A program made the translations under genes and the position numbers. From contig JANOQM010000073.1 in the NCBI GenBank assembly GCA_031422295.1, forward strand, positions 55,837 to 119,836: a stretch of 64,000 nt of DNA, in the 5' to 3' direction. The notes beneath the pieces are model-generated. The model was not told where the DNA came from. It saw nothing but the letters and a program-made list of their open reading frames with translations, and did no database searches. Positions 16,041-24,053 of this stretch are shown here, in pieces. Position 1 is the first letter of the stretch. Each line of letters starts with the position of its first letter. This DNA is from JANOMH01 sp031422295 (GTDB lineage Bacteria > Pseudomonadota > Alphaproteobacteria > Rhodobacterales > Rhodobacteraceae).

Positions 16041-17120
16041 ATGGCGAACCCTGAAATGCAGGCCCAACCCGGCCAAATGTTGGCGCGTGCCGGAAAAGTG
16101 ACGCAAGTGACGGGCGCGCTGGTGTCGCTTGCTCTGGTCGCGGGGGTTGGTGTCTGGGGCTATAGGCTGTTGGTCCGTGACATGACCGGCATACCGGTTG
16201 TCCGCGCCATGGATGGCCCAGTCCGCGAGGCCCCCAGCAATCCGGGTGGCGATATTGTGCCGCATCTGGGCCTGTCGGTGAATGATGTCGCCGCCGCAGG
16301 CGAAGCTGCAGCCCCGGAAGACCGGCTGTTACTGGCCCCAGTGCAGCCCGAGTTCAGCGAAGATGACATGCTGGCAATGCCTACTGCCGAAGCGGACGAG
16401 CCTTTGGCCGCAGACATACTGGGCGCCTTAGCCGTCCCTGCCGACGTTGAAATCCCCGTGGCGGCCCTTGTGGCCAGCCCCGCACCGGTGGCGGACCCCG
16501 CGCTTTTGGTGCCGCCGGTCGCTGCCCAGGATACGGTGCCCGAGGTTGCGAATTTACCGGATGAAGCGGCCCCAACCGTGCCCATTGGCGGTGACGATCA
16601 GGTGCTGACGGCTGCTCAGGTCCTTGCCCTGGCCGATCAGATCGCAGCAGGGGCGACACCACTGACCGAACTCGCCGCGGGGCCTGATGTGCCGGCGGTT
16701 GTGACCTTGGACAGCGCGACACTGCCACAGATCATTGATGCCGCGATCCCCGGCGTGGCTACGGCCCTGATCCCGCCATCGCGGCCCGGCAGTCTGGCTC
16801 CGGCGAATGCGGGTGCAATCGCCGACGCAGTGGCCTCGGCCGCCCCCACATTGACGACCGATATTCCACAGGGGACCAATCTGGTACAGCTTGGGGCCTA
16901 TGAGACGCCTGAAATCGCGTCCGAAGAATGGGATAAACTGAGCGTTCGGTTCGCCGAATTCATGTCTGGCAAAGAACCGGTTATTCAGCAGGCTACCAGT
17001 GGCGGGCGGGTTTTTTATCGACTGCGGGCGATGGGTTATGCCGACCTTGGCGATGCGCGGCGGTTTTGTGCGGCATTGGCGGCAGAAGAGGCTGCTTGTA
17101 TCCCGGTGGTGGTGCGCTGA
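16041..17120 (+). CDS. SPOR domain protein
   Basis: A 359-residue bitopic inner-membrane protein that probably binds denuded septal peptidoglycan. Residues 1-25 are cytoplasmic, one membrane helix spans about 26-46 (VTGALVSLALVAGVGVWGY), then a long Ala/Pro/Asp-rich periplasmic linker runs to about residue 275. The SPOR domain (about 280-359) begins TNLVQLGAYETPEIASEEWD and ends RRFCAALAAEEAACIPVVVR. A GAGG site precedes ATG 16041. The stop abuts the nagZ start (17121) with no gap, so the two are co-translated; both are cell-wall proteins. Confidence 0.9.
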   Translation: MANPEMQAQPGQMLARAGKVTQVTGALVSLALVAGVGVWGYRLLVRDMTGIPVVRAMDGPVREAPSNPGGDIVPHLGLSVNDVAAAGEAAAPEDRLLLAPVQPEFSEDDMLAMPTAEADEPLAADILGALAVPADVEIPVAALVASPAPVADPALLVPPVAAQDTVPEVANLPDEAAPTVPIGGDDQVLTAAQVLALADQIAAGATPLTELAAGPDVPAVVTLDSATLPQIIDAAIPGVATALIPPSRPGSLAPANAGAIADAVASAAPTLTTDIPQGTNLVQLGAYETPEIASEEWDKLSVRFAEFMSGKEPVIQQATSGGRVFYRLRAMGYADLGDARRFCAALAAEEAACIPVVVR

Positions 17121-18116
17121 ATGGCGTCCGCTCCGGTCATCTTCGGACCTGAGGGGTGCCGTGTAACCAATTGGGAAAAGGCGTTTTTTCGTGAAATTAA
17201 CCCATGGGGGTTCATTCTGTTTGCGCGCAATGTCGACACGCCCGACCAATTGCGTCGCCTCACATCGGAGCTGCGCGATTGTGTCGGTTGGCATGCGCCG
17301 GTGTTGATCGACCAAGAGGGCGGACGGGTGCAGCGGATGCGCAGCCCACACTGGCGGGACTACTTGCCGGCACTGGACCAGATGCGCGCGGCCAAGGGAC
17401 CGATCCGCGCCCAATGGGTCCGCAACCGGCTGATTGCCGCCGAACTGCATGATGTCGGCATTGATGTGAACTGTGCCCCCGTGGCCGATCTGGTTGAACC
17501 GGCCACCCATCCTGTGCTGCGCAATCGGCTGTATGGGGCCGAAATTAACACCGTGGTGGCCGCCGCCCGGGCCTGTGCCGATGCGTTTCTGGCGGGCGGG
17601 GTGTTGCCGGTGCTGAAACATATTCCCGGTTATGGCCGGGCTGCGGTTGACAGTCACCACGATCTGCCCCGCGTGTCGGAACCGTTCGAGGCGCTGATGA
17701 CCCGCGATTTTGCGCCGTTTATCGCGCTGAACGATATCGCCATGGGGATGACAGCGCATATTGTGTTTGACGCGATTGATCCTGATCAGCCTGCCACCAC
17801 TTCGGCCAAAACCATGGGGGTGATCCGGGACGATATTGGGTTCGACGGGCTGATTATGACCGATGATTTGTCGATGCAGGCCCTGCGTGGGACGCTTGCG
17901 CAGCGGGCCGCGGCGTCGCTTGGTGCGGGCTGTGATCTGGTGCTGCATTGCAATGGCACGCCCGGTGACATGACAGAAGTCGCCAATGCGTTGACCGAGA
18001 TGACTTCGCAGGCCAACACCCGCGCCGCCCGCGCCCTTGCCCAACGACGGCCGCCAGAACCATGTGATATCATCGGTCTAGAGGCGGAACTTGATGCGCT
18101 CTTGGCCCCGTGCTGA
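17121..18116 (+). CDS. nagZ: Beta-N-acetylhexosaminidase NagZ
   Basis: Family 3 glycoside hydrolase, 331 residues, removing N-acetylglucosamine from anhydro-muropeptides in cytoplasmic peptidoglycan recycling. Visible family motifs are LIDQEGGRVQRM, the KHIPGYGRAAVDSHHDLP loop holding the catalytic Asp-His dyad, and the nucleophile region LIMTDDLSMQALRG. It lies between the SPOR gene and scpA in one probable operon. Its end (TGA 18114-18116) is two bases from ATG 18119 of scpA. Confidence 0.94.
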   Translation: MASAPVIFGPEGCRVTNWEKAFFREINPWGFILFARNVDTPDQLRRLTSELRDCVGWHAPVLIDQEGGRVQRMRSPHWRDYLPALDQMRAAKGPIRAQWVRNRLIAAELHDVGIDVNCAPVADLVEPATHPVLRNRLYGAEINTVVAAARACADAFLAGGVLPVLKHIPGYGRAAVDSHHDLPRVSEPFEALMTRDFAPFIALNDIAMGMTAHIVFDAIDPDQPATTSAKTMGVIRDDIGFDGLIMTDDLSMQALRGTLAQRAAASLGAGCDLVLHCNGTPGDMTEVANALTEMTSQANTRAARALAQRRPPEPCDIIGLEAELDALLAPC

Positions 18117-18118
18117 CG

Positions 18119-18922
18119 ATGAGTGTTGTTTTTCAGGAAGATCCCACTGACTTGAATGCCCGCGTCAATGACCGCTTGGCATCCGAGGCGTTGATCGTTG
18201 ATGTCGGCGGATATGAGGGGCCACTGGACCTGCTGCTGACCTTATCACGCACCCAAAAGGTTGATCTGCGGCAAATCAGCATATTCGCGCTGGCCGAGCA
18301 ATATCTGGCCTTCATCGCGCAGGCGCGCGGTCTGCGGATTGAACTGGCCGCTGATTATCTGGTGATGGCCGCCTGGCTGGCTTTCCTCAAATCCCGGCTG
18401 CTTTTGCCACCCGATCCAAAGGCCGAAGGGCCGTCAGGCGAGGAACTGGCGGCACATCTGGCGTTTCAGCTGGAACGGCTGGCGGCGATGCGAGAAGTGG
18501 CCGCCAAACTGATGGCACGGGACCAGTTGGGACGAGATTTCTTTGTCCGAGGTTTGACAACCGATGTGGCGCGAGTTCGTCGGGTGTCATTATCGGCGAC
18601 CTTGCTAGACCTGATGCAGGGCTATGCGCGCATTCGGACCAAGGACGAGTTCCGCCCCTTTGTGATGGACCGCGATGCGATCATGACAATGGAGCAGGCG
18701 CTGGAGCGTATGCGCGCGCTGATCGGCTATGCTGGTGACTGGACAGATATTCGCAGCTATTTACCAACCGGGTGGGATAGCGATCCGGTGCGTCGCCGGT
18801 CCTCGGCGGCAGCAACATTCGTCGCCGCCCTTGAACTGGCCAAAGAGGGACAAATCGACATCCGGCAGTCCGATCTGTATGCGCCGGTCGAAATTCGGAA
18901 AAGGACGCCGCGCGATGGCTGA
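18119..18922 (+). CDS. scpA: Segregation and condensation protein A
   Basis: Kleisin subunit of the bacterial SMC condensin complex, 267 residues from ATG 18119 (a GTG at 18110 overlaps the nagZ stop and is an alternative). The N-terminal SMC-neck-binding helices include VDVGGYEGPLDLLLTLSRTQ and LAEQYLAFIAQAR; AAWLAFLKSRLLLPPD is a strong family motif. The C-terminal winged helix is about residues 185-260. The last eight bases overlap the start of scpB, the usual coupling for this pair. Confidence 0.94.
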   Translation: MSVVFQEDPTDLNARVNDRLASEALIVDVGGYEGPLDLLLTLSRTQKVDLRQISIFALAEQYLAFIAQARGLRIELAADYLVMAAWLAFLKSRLLLPPDPKAEGPSGEELAAHLAFQLERLAAMREVAAKLMARDQLGRDFFVRGLTTDVARVRRVSLSATLLDLMQGYARIRTKDEFRPFVMDRDAIMTMEQALERMRALIGYAGDWTDIRSYLPTGWDSDPVRRRSSAAATFVAALELAKEGQIDIRQSDLYAPVEIRKRTPRDG

Positions 18923-19556
18923 AGCTGACACCGAACAAAGCCTGTTTCAGGCCCCACCGCTGGCCGAACAGGAACGCATGGTCGAGGCGATCTTGTTTGC
19001 CAGCGCCGATCCGGTGACGATTTCTGATCTGGCCGGGCGGATGCCGCATGGCTGCGATCCGGCTGCTGCCTTGGTCGTGCTGCGCAAACGCTATGAAGGG
19101 CGCGGCGTCAATGTGCTGCGCATCGGCGAGGCCTGGGCGGTCCGCACTGCGCCTGACCTTGGATTTTTGATGCAAAAGGAAACCGTCGAGACCCGCAAAT
19201 TATCACGGGCCGCAATCGAAACTTTGGCAATTGTGGCGTATCATCAACCAGTTACCCGGGCCGAGATTGAAGAGATCCGGGGTGTCAGTGTCAGCCGGGG
19301 CACGGTGGATCAGCTGATTGAAATGGAATGGATCCGATTTGGGCGGCGCAAGATGACGCCGGGCCGCCCGGTGACCTTCGTTGTAACGGAACGGTTTTTA
19401 GACCATTTCGGCTTGGAATCCGCCCGCGACCTGCCGGGCCTCAAAGAACTGCGCGCCGCTGGCCTTCTGGACAACCGCCCGCCGCCGGGGTTGGAGCCGT
19501 TGGGGGATGTGCCCTATGATGAAGGTCAGGCGGAATTGTTCGACGGCACGTCTTAG
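18915..19556 (+). CDS. scpB: Segregation and condensation protein B
   Basis: Kite subunit of the SMC-ScpAB condensin complex, 213 residues. Two winged-helix domains are visible, with MVEAILFASADPVTISDLAG opening the first and SRAAIETLAIVAYHQPVTRA plus GVSVSRGTVDQLIE marking the second. ATG 18915 starts eight bases before the scpA stop; a longer in-frame extension to 18729 runs through scpA and is discarded. A short acidic C-terminal tail ends the protein. It is the last gene of the argS-SPOR-nagZ-scpA-scpB run. Confidence 0.94.
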   Translation: MAEADTEQSLFQAPPLAEQERMVEAILFASADPVTISDLAGRMPHGCDPAAALVVLRKRYEGRGVNVLRIGEAWAVRTAPDLGFLMQKETVETRKLSRAAIETLAIVAYHQPVTRAEIEEIRGVSVSRGTVDQLIEMEWIRFGRRKMTPGRPVTFVVTERFLDHFGLESARDLPGLKELRAAGLLDNRPPPGLEPLGDVPYDEGQAELFDGTS

Positions 19557-19677
19557 AGCCATATAATTGGTCGGGTTTTCCTGACTTCCCTCAGCCACAC
19601 CGACGATTAAGCTAGCCTTACGGCAATTGTTTTCATGGCCGTAACCACCTCGTTTCATTCAAACAATTTGGTGCAAC

Positions 19678-20337
19678 ATGACTTTGCGATCCCCCCGCGA
19701 GCGGGTTCTCCAGACATTGAGTTTCGAAGCTGGCGGACTTTTGATGGTGACACCGGTATATGTGCTGATGTTCGGCAGAACGGCGGGCGAGGGGTTTACG
19801 TTGCTCCTCGCCCTTTCTGTGGCCGTTATGGTGTGGTCACCTTGTTTCAACACGCTGTTTGATTGGGTTGACCTGACCCTGTCGGGACGGGTTGCCAGCG
19901 ACAGGCCGCATCGCTTGCGGCTGGTCCATGCGGTGCTGCATGAAGCGTCGTCGGTCATCGTTTCCCTGCCGCTGATCCTGTGGATTGGTGGGTTATCTGT
20001 CAGCGCGGCGCTGGCGCTTGATCTGGGTTTGACCGTATTTTATTCGGTCTATGCCTATGTTTTTCATGTATTTTATGATCAGATGCGCCCGGTCACACAA
20101 TCCGCCGGGCAACAGTTGTCCGATCACGCCGGACAGTGGGGCGGGCATCCCGTGGCCTTTGACCTCCAGCCCCAAAAAGCGCCCGCCTGTCAGGGAAATT
20201 GCGCTGGAACCTGTCTGGGTCGGATCGCGGCCGGGCCAAAACGCGATGGTCAAAACATCCGTCCCTGCCAGTTACGGCTGATAAAAGCGCAAAACGACGA
20301 CACCATTCTGCCGCTTCTGACAGCTCGGCCAGAGTAA
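19678..20337 (+). CDS. PACE family efflux transporter with unusual C-terminal extension
   Basis: Residues 1-139 match the PACE (AceI-like, BTP) family of small biocide/polyamine efflux proteins, with four predicted membrane helices in two tandem halves. Family marks are RVLQTLSFEAGG with the membrane Glu17, the WSPCFNTLFD motif (W-N-x-x-F-N/D type), RLVHAVLHEASSV opening the second half, and ALDLGLTVFYSVYAYVFHVF with YDQMRP at the end. Relatives stop at about 140-150 residues. Here the frame runs 80 residues further through a hydrophilic stretch with no family match, which also looks coding on the opposite strand. The natural stop may have been lost. Confidence 0.75.
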   Translation: MTLRSPRERVLQTLSFEAGGLLMVTPVYVLMFGRTAGEGFTLLLALSVAVMVWSPCFNTLFDWVDLTLSGRVASDRPHRLRLVHAVLHEASSVIVSLPLILWIGGLSVSAALALDLGLTVFYSVYAYVFHVFYDQMRPVTQSAGQQLSDHAGQWGGHPVAFDLQPQKAPACQGNCAGTCLGRIAAGPKRDGQNIRPCQLRLIKAQNDDTILPLLTARPE

Positions 20338-20400
20338 CGACGGTGCCGCGTTTCGCAGGCATCTGTAAGCTGTTCGACGATTCCCTTAAGGTGCTTTTTA
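20095..20400 (-). pseudogene. Degraded coding-like stretch, frame broken
   Basis: On the minus strand three overlapping frames each hold a segment that reads like protein with coding-type codon use: HLKGIVEQLTDACETR (upstream), GTVVTLAELSEAAE (middle) and NGVVVLRFYQP, a TAA stop, then LAGTDVLTIAFWPGRDP and SLTGGRFLGLEVKGHG (downstream). Joining them needs two frame shifts and readthrough of one stop. I therefore suspect a decayed gene of about 100 codons, overlapping the odd C-terminal extension of the PACE gene. I do not recognise the family. A chance pattern in GC-rich sequence or sequencing errors are the alternatives. Confidence 0.3.
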
Positions 20401-20844
20401 GTCCAGTCCGGCATCCAGACAGTCGCCGTCAAACACATCCGCAAAGAGCGGGATGACCACTGCCGGCACGTCGCGACCCGGCATAATCGCAGTTTGCAAT
20501 CCAAATTCGGTGTCAATCACCGGCTGATGGCTGACCGAAACCGATGGGGCAGGGGTTTGTGGGGGAATGGGTCCGGCAACAGCCGGGATCGTTCCATCCG
20601 CAAAGGAACTGGCAAGCGCCGCAAAATTTAGCAGGTCGGTCGCGGTTGCTTGCCGCGTCATGCTATCAAACATCGTATTGCTGCCCCAGGCCCGCTTGAA
20701 TTCGGCCTGGCCGTCTATCAGCACGGCAGAACAGATTATCGTTCGTGCGGCAGGATCTTCGGGGGTGATTTGTATGACCACGGCCTGCGCCATGGCTGGA
20801 CTTGCGAACCAGACTGCCGCGCATATCAGGGCTGTCGTTTTCAT
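20398..20844 (-). CDS. Hypothetical exported protein
   Basis: A 148-residue protein with a clear Sec signal peptide (MKTTALICAAVWFASPAMA, cleavage probably before QA). The mature part has no motif I recognise; it begins VVIQITPEDPAARTIICSAV and carries a Pro-rich section (PIPPQTPAPSVSVS) before an acidic C-terminus ending FDGDCLDAGLD. Two cysteines in the mature chain could form a periplasmic disulfide. The start lies 4 bases after the dcd stop, so it is probably co-transcribed with dcd. Function unknown. Confidence 0.7.
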   Translation of the reverse strand: MKTTALICAAVWFASPAMAQAVVIQITPEDPAARTIICSAVLIDGQAEFKRAWGSNTMFDSMTRQATATDLLNFAALASSFADGTIPAVAGPIPPQTPAPSVSVSHQPVIDTEFGLQTAIMPGRDVPAVVIPLFADVFDGDCLDAGLD

Positions 20845-20848
20845 ACCG

Positions 20849-21925
20849 TCACTCCGTTTTGAAATGTTTGGACAGTTTTAACCCCTGTCCCTGATAGTTC
20901 GACGCGATATCAACTCCATATAATTGATCTGGCCGTTCGGCCATGGCCTCATACACCAGCCGCCCGACAACCTGGCCGTGTTCCAACACAAACGGGGCCT
21001 CGTGGCAGCGCACCTCGAGCACGCCGCGCGATCCGGCCCCGCCAGCGGGTGCATAGCCAAAGCCGGGGTCAAAGAAACCAGCGTAATGCACCCTGAATTC
21101 ACCCACCATGGCCAGATAGGGGGCCATTTCAGCGGCATAATCGGGCGGGATTGTCACCGCCTCGCGGCTGACAAGGATATAAAACGCGCCAGGATCAAGG
21201 ATGATCTGGCCATTCGCGCTATGTACTTGTTCCCAGAAATCTGCGGGCGGATAATGCCCGATCTTGTCCAGATCAATCACACCCGTGTGCGGTTTGGCGC
21301 GGTAGCCGACCAATGTGCCGGTGCCAGGCGACAGATCGACCGAAAAGCCCAAGCCGTCGCTGATCAGCGGGGTGCCGGACACCAGCGGGGTTTGAACATG
21401 CAGGGCTTGCAAGGCCGCGTCGGTGAGACTGGCCTGACCCTGCCGGAACCGTATCTGGTTCAGCCGCATCCCGGGGCGGACCAGCACAGAAAACGAACGG
21501 GGGCAAATTTCGGCATATAATGGGCCATGATAGCCCGGCGGAATGCGGTCAAATTCGACCCCACCATCGGTGATTGTCCGGGTCAGCAGATCCAGCCTGC
21601 CGGTGGATGATTTGGCATTAGCGATGGCTTGAATATGGTCCGGCAAAGCCAGCGTTTCCATCAGGGGCACGACATAGACGCAGCCCTTTTCCAGCACGGC
21701 CCCTTGGGTCAGGTCGACACGGTGCATTTCGAATTCGGCAATCCGGGTGGCGACAGTTTGCCCTGCGCCTGCCAGAAACGAGGCGCGGACCCGGTAGGCG
21801 GTGTGACCAAGGCGCAGATCAAGGCTGGCCGGTTGCAGCTGCGCATCGGTGATGGCAGGCACCGCGGACATGGCGCCAGAGCCGATCAGGGCCGCGATTT
21901 GCTGGCTTGGCAATACTCCGGTCAT
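20849..21925 (-). CDS. dcd: 2'-deoxycytidine 5'-triphosphate deaminase (two-domain)
   Basis: A 358-residue double-length dCTP deaminase of the type found in alphaproteobacteria, making dUTP for dTMP synthesis. Two dUTPase-like halves are visible. The first contains LQPASLDLRLG, ANAKSSTGRLDLLTRTITDG and VEFDRIPPGYHGPLYAEI. The second contains FRVHYAGFFDPGFGYAPAGG, LEVRCHEAPFVLEHGQVVGR and LVYEAM. AAAGGGA lies upstream of ATG 21925. A terminator separates it from the tRNA gene upstream, so it likely has its own promoter or relies on readthrough. Confidence 0.9.
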   Translation of the reverse strand: MTGVLPSQQIAALIGSGAMSAVPAITDAQLQPASLDLRLGHTAYRVRASFLAGAGQTVATRIAEFEMHRVDLTQGAVLEKGCVYVVPLMETLALPDHIQAIANAKSSTGRLDLLTRTITDGGVEFDRIPPGYHGPLYAEICPRSFSVLVRPGMRLNQIRFRQGQASLTDAALQALHVQTPLVSGTPLISDGLGFSVDLSPGTGTLVGYRAKPHTGVIDLDKIGHYPPADFWEQVHSANGQIILDPGAFYILVSREAVTIPPDYAAEMAPYLAMVGEFRVHYAGFFDPGFGYAPAGGAGSRGVLEVRCHEAPFVLEHGQVVGRLVYEAMAERPDQLYGVDIASNYQGQGLKLSKHFKTE

Positions 21926-21950
21926 CGCAATCCCTTTGATACCCAGCTAC

Positions 21951-21990
21951 AAAAACGCCCGCCGCAATCCTGCGGGCGGGCGGTTTTTTT
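21951..21990 (-). terminator. Bidirectional rho-independent terminator after tRNA-Pro
   Basis: A GC-rich hairpin with arms GCCCGCCGCA and TGCGGGCGGGC (one bulged base) sits between the tRNA 3' end and dcd. On the minus strand it is followed by TTTTT (bases 21955-21951), so it can stop tRNA transcription. A run of seven T also follows it on the plus strand. Confidence 0.75.
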
Positions 21991-22066
21991 GGTCGGGCTA
22001 GCAGGACTTGAACCTGCGGCCTTCCGTCCCCCAGACGGACGCGCTACCAGGCTGCGCTATAGCCCG
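21990..22066 (-). tRNA. tRNA-Pro (anticodon GGG)
   Basis: A 77-base tRNA read on the minus strand with the CCA end encoded (21992-21990). The acceptor stem pairs CGGGCTA with TAGCCCG, the D arm is GCGCAGCCTGGTAGCGC, the anticodon stem TCCGT/ACGGA encloses loop CTGGGGG with anticodon GGG, and the T arm is GCAGGTTCAAGTCCTGC. It decodes CCC and CCU proline codons. It sits upstream of dcd and just downstream of the merR-like gene. Confidence 0.95.
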
Positions 22067-22138
22067 ACTAACCGTGTTCATACTGATTTGTGCGGTAAGG
22101 GCAAGCCCACAAACAGCTTTTAACCCCAACCAAAGACC

Positions 22139-22666
22139 CTAACCCCGGGCCATGCGGTCGCGGATTTCGACCAACCGGGCGACCAATGGTGCGATCCGCT
22201 GGCCTTGGGCCGCCAACCGGCTGCGGTTGACCTGTGCCAGCGCTAACATCAGGGCCGGGGCCGCGGGGAAGGGTTCAGCCAGACGGCTGCCTTCTGTCGG
22301 GCGCGGTGGTGCGGACTGACGGGCGGACCCCGGAACCGCAACCGTCAGTACCGGAATGTCGGGGATATCCTCGCTACTGGCGCCTTCGGGCATTTCCTTT
22401 GGCCCCAACGCCATCACGTGACGGTTGCCATTGTCGCGCAACAGCTTTTGCACGCCTTTGATGGTCATGCCCTGATCATGCAACAGCGTTTTTATCCCGC
22501 CGAGCAGCGCCATATCTTCGGGGCGGTAATACCGGCGTCCCCCGGCGCGCTTGACCGGTTTGATCTGGGTAAATTTGCTTTCCCAGAATCGCAGCACATG
22601 CGCAGGCGTATCGAGCCATTCCGAGACTTCGCTGATTGTCCGGAACGCCTCGCGCGATTTGTTCAT
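22139..22666 (-). CDS. MerR family transcriptional regulator
   Basis: A 175-residue protein with an N-terminal MerR-type winged helix: FRTISEVSEWLDTPAHVLRF, then WESKFTQIKP and GGRRYYRPEDMALLGGIKTL, followed by the second helix pair MTIKGVQKLLRDNG. The C-terminal ~90 residues are Ala/Pro-rich and lack the cysteines of metal-sensing MerR proteins, so the effector is unknown. It follows ihfA by 3 bases and belongs to the plsX-fabH-ihfA cluster; this order is common in Rhodobacterales. Confidence 0.88.
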   Translation of the reverse strand: MNKSREAFRTISEVSEWLDTPAHVLRFWESKFTQIKPVKRAGGRRYYRPEDMALLGGIKTLLHDQGMTIKGVQKLLRDNGNRHVMALGPKEMPEGASSEDIPDIPVLTVAVPGSARQSAPPRPTEGSRLAEPFPAAPALMLALAQVNRSRLAAQGQRIAPLVARLVEIRDRMARG

Positions 22667-22669
22667 GAA

Positions 22670-22972
22670 TTAGCCTTTGTTGCCATCGGCAACCCGGTCT
22701 TTCATCAGATGCGATGATCGGAAGGTCAGAACCCGGCGCGGGTGGATCGGAACCTCTTGGCCGGTCTTGGGATTGCGGCCCACACGCGCGGCTTTTTCGC
22801 GCACCGAGAACGTCCCGAAGGATGAGATTTTTACCGATTCCCCGCCAACCAATGCGTCCGAGATATGGCCCAACACGGCCTCTACCAATTCGGCGCTGTC
22901 ATTGCGGGACAGTCCCACTTCACTATGTACCGCTTCCGCCAAATCCATCCGTGTCAAAGTCTTGTCAGCCAT
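22670..22972 (-). CDS. ihfA: Integration host factor subunit alpha
   Basis: DNA-bending HU/IHF family protein of 100 residues, partner of IhfB. The helical dimer core is LTRMDLAEAVHSEVGLSRND and the DNA-contacting beta arms include KISSFGTFSVREK and RVGRNPKTGQEVPIHPRR with the intercalating proline. A strong GAGGGGG site precedes ATG 22972. The gene lies between fabH and the MerR gene, 93 bases after the fabH stop. Confidence 0.95.
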   Translation of the reverse strand: MADKTLTRMDLAEAVHSEVGLSRNDSAELVEAVLGHISDALVGGESVKISSFGTFSVREKAARVGRNPKTGQEVPIHPRRVLTFRSSHLMKDRVADGNKG

Positions 22973-23065
22973 TACAATCCCCCTCGTTTTGGCAACCTTA
23001 GGGCAAGGGGTATTTTAGAGTCAATATCAAGGGCTTGCCGAACGCAGTTAAGAGGGGGTCTTTGC

Positions 23066-24049
23066 CTACCAGCGCAACACAACTGCGCCCCAGGCAAGTC
23101 CGCCACCGATGGCTTCGGTTACCAGCAGGTCACCGCGTTTAATCTGGCCGCGCTGAACCCCCACCGACAGGGCGAGGGGAATCGACGCTGCCGAGGTATT
23201 GCCATGGTCCTGCACGGTGACCACGACCCGGTCCATCGGCACCTGCATCCGCTGGGCCGTGGCGGTGATGATCCGCAGATTGGCCTGATGCGGCACAATC
23301 CAGTCCACATCGGCCCCGGTCAATCCGACCTTTTCCAACGCGGCATGGGCGGTTTGTGCCAGCTTTTCAACGGCATGGCGGAAAACCTCGCGGCCTTCCA
23401 TTTTCAGCACGCCAGTGGTCCGGGTGCCGACGCCGCCATCGACATAGAGCAGATCGCGGAAATTGCCGTCCGAATGCAGGTCGGTGGCCAGTATGCCGCG
23501 ATCGGCGTTGGTGCCGTCGCCAGATTCGGCCTCCAGGATCAGCGCGCCGGCCCCATCGCCGAATAGCACGCAGGTGGCCCGGTCGTTCCAGTCGATGATC
23601 CGGCTGAATGTTTCGGCCCCAATGACCAGAACCCGTTTGGCCTGTCCGGCCACGATCAGCGCATTCGCGGTGGACAGGGCATACACAAAGCCCGCACAAA
23701 CCGCCTGCACATCAAAGGCATAGCCGCCGCGCATCCCAATCGCCTGCTGCACCATGGTAGCGGCCGACGGAAAGGTCAGATCGGCGGTTGAGGTGGCCAG
23801 AATGATCGCGTCAATATCATTGCCGGTCAGCCCGGCATTGGCTAGGGCGGCCAAGGCAGCATTGGCGGCCAGTTGCGATGTGGTCTGGTCCGGGGCCGCA
23901 ATATGCCGCCGTTCAATACCGGAGCGGGATTTGATCCATTCATCCGATGTCTCAAGCCGGGCGGCAAATTCGGAATTATGCATGATCCGGTCGGGCAGAT
24001 AATGCCCGATACCTTTGGCCACAGCCCGAATGGTGGGGCGATTCGTCAT
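23066..24049 (-). CDS. fabH: Beta-ketoacyl-ACP synthase III
   Basis: KAS III, which starts fatty-acid synthesis by condensing acetyl-CoA with malonyl-ACP; 327 residues. The catalytic Cys lies in FDVQAVCAGFVYALS, the His in WIVPHQANLRI and the Asn in DHGNTSAASIPLAL. ATG 24049 is chosen because it gives the family length and follows the plsX stop by 4 bases; the frame remains open another 56 codons back into plsX. It is translationally close to plsX, the standard phospholipid/fatty-acid pairing. Confidence 0.96.
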   Translation of the reverse strand: MTNRPTIRAVAKGIGHYLPDRIMHNSEFAARLETSDEWIKSRSGIERRHIAAPDQTTSQLAANAALAALANAGLTGNDIDAIILATSTADLTFPSAATMVQQAIGMRGGYAFDVQAVCAGFVYALSTANALIVAGQAKRVLVIGAETFSRIIDWNDRATCVLFGDGAGALILEAESGDGTNADRGILATDLHSDGNFRDLLYVDGGVGTRTTGVLKMEGREVFRHAVEKLAQTAHAALEKVGLTGADVDWIVPHQANLRIITATAQRMQVPMDRVVVTVQDHGNTSAASIPLALSVGVQRGQIKRGDLLVTEAIGGGLAWGAVVLRW

Positions 24050-24053
24050 TTTC

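Noticed and set aside
16554..18044. A 496-codon open frame on the minus strand
   Set aside because: It is antisense to the SPOR gene and nagZ, both well supported, and shows no motif of its own.
21990..22066. tRNA-Pro as an integration site for an island
   Set aside because: No integrase, direct repeat of the tRNA end or foreign gene content was seen on either side.
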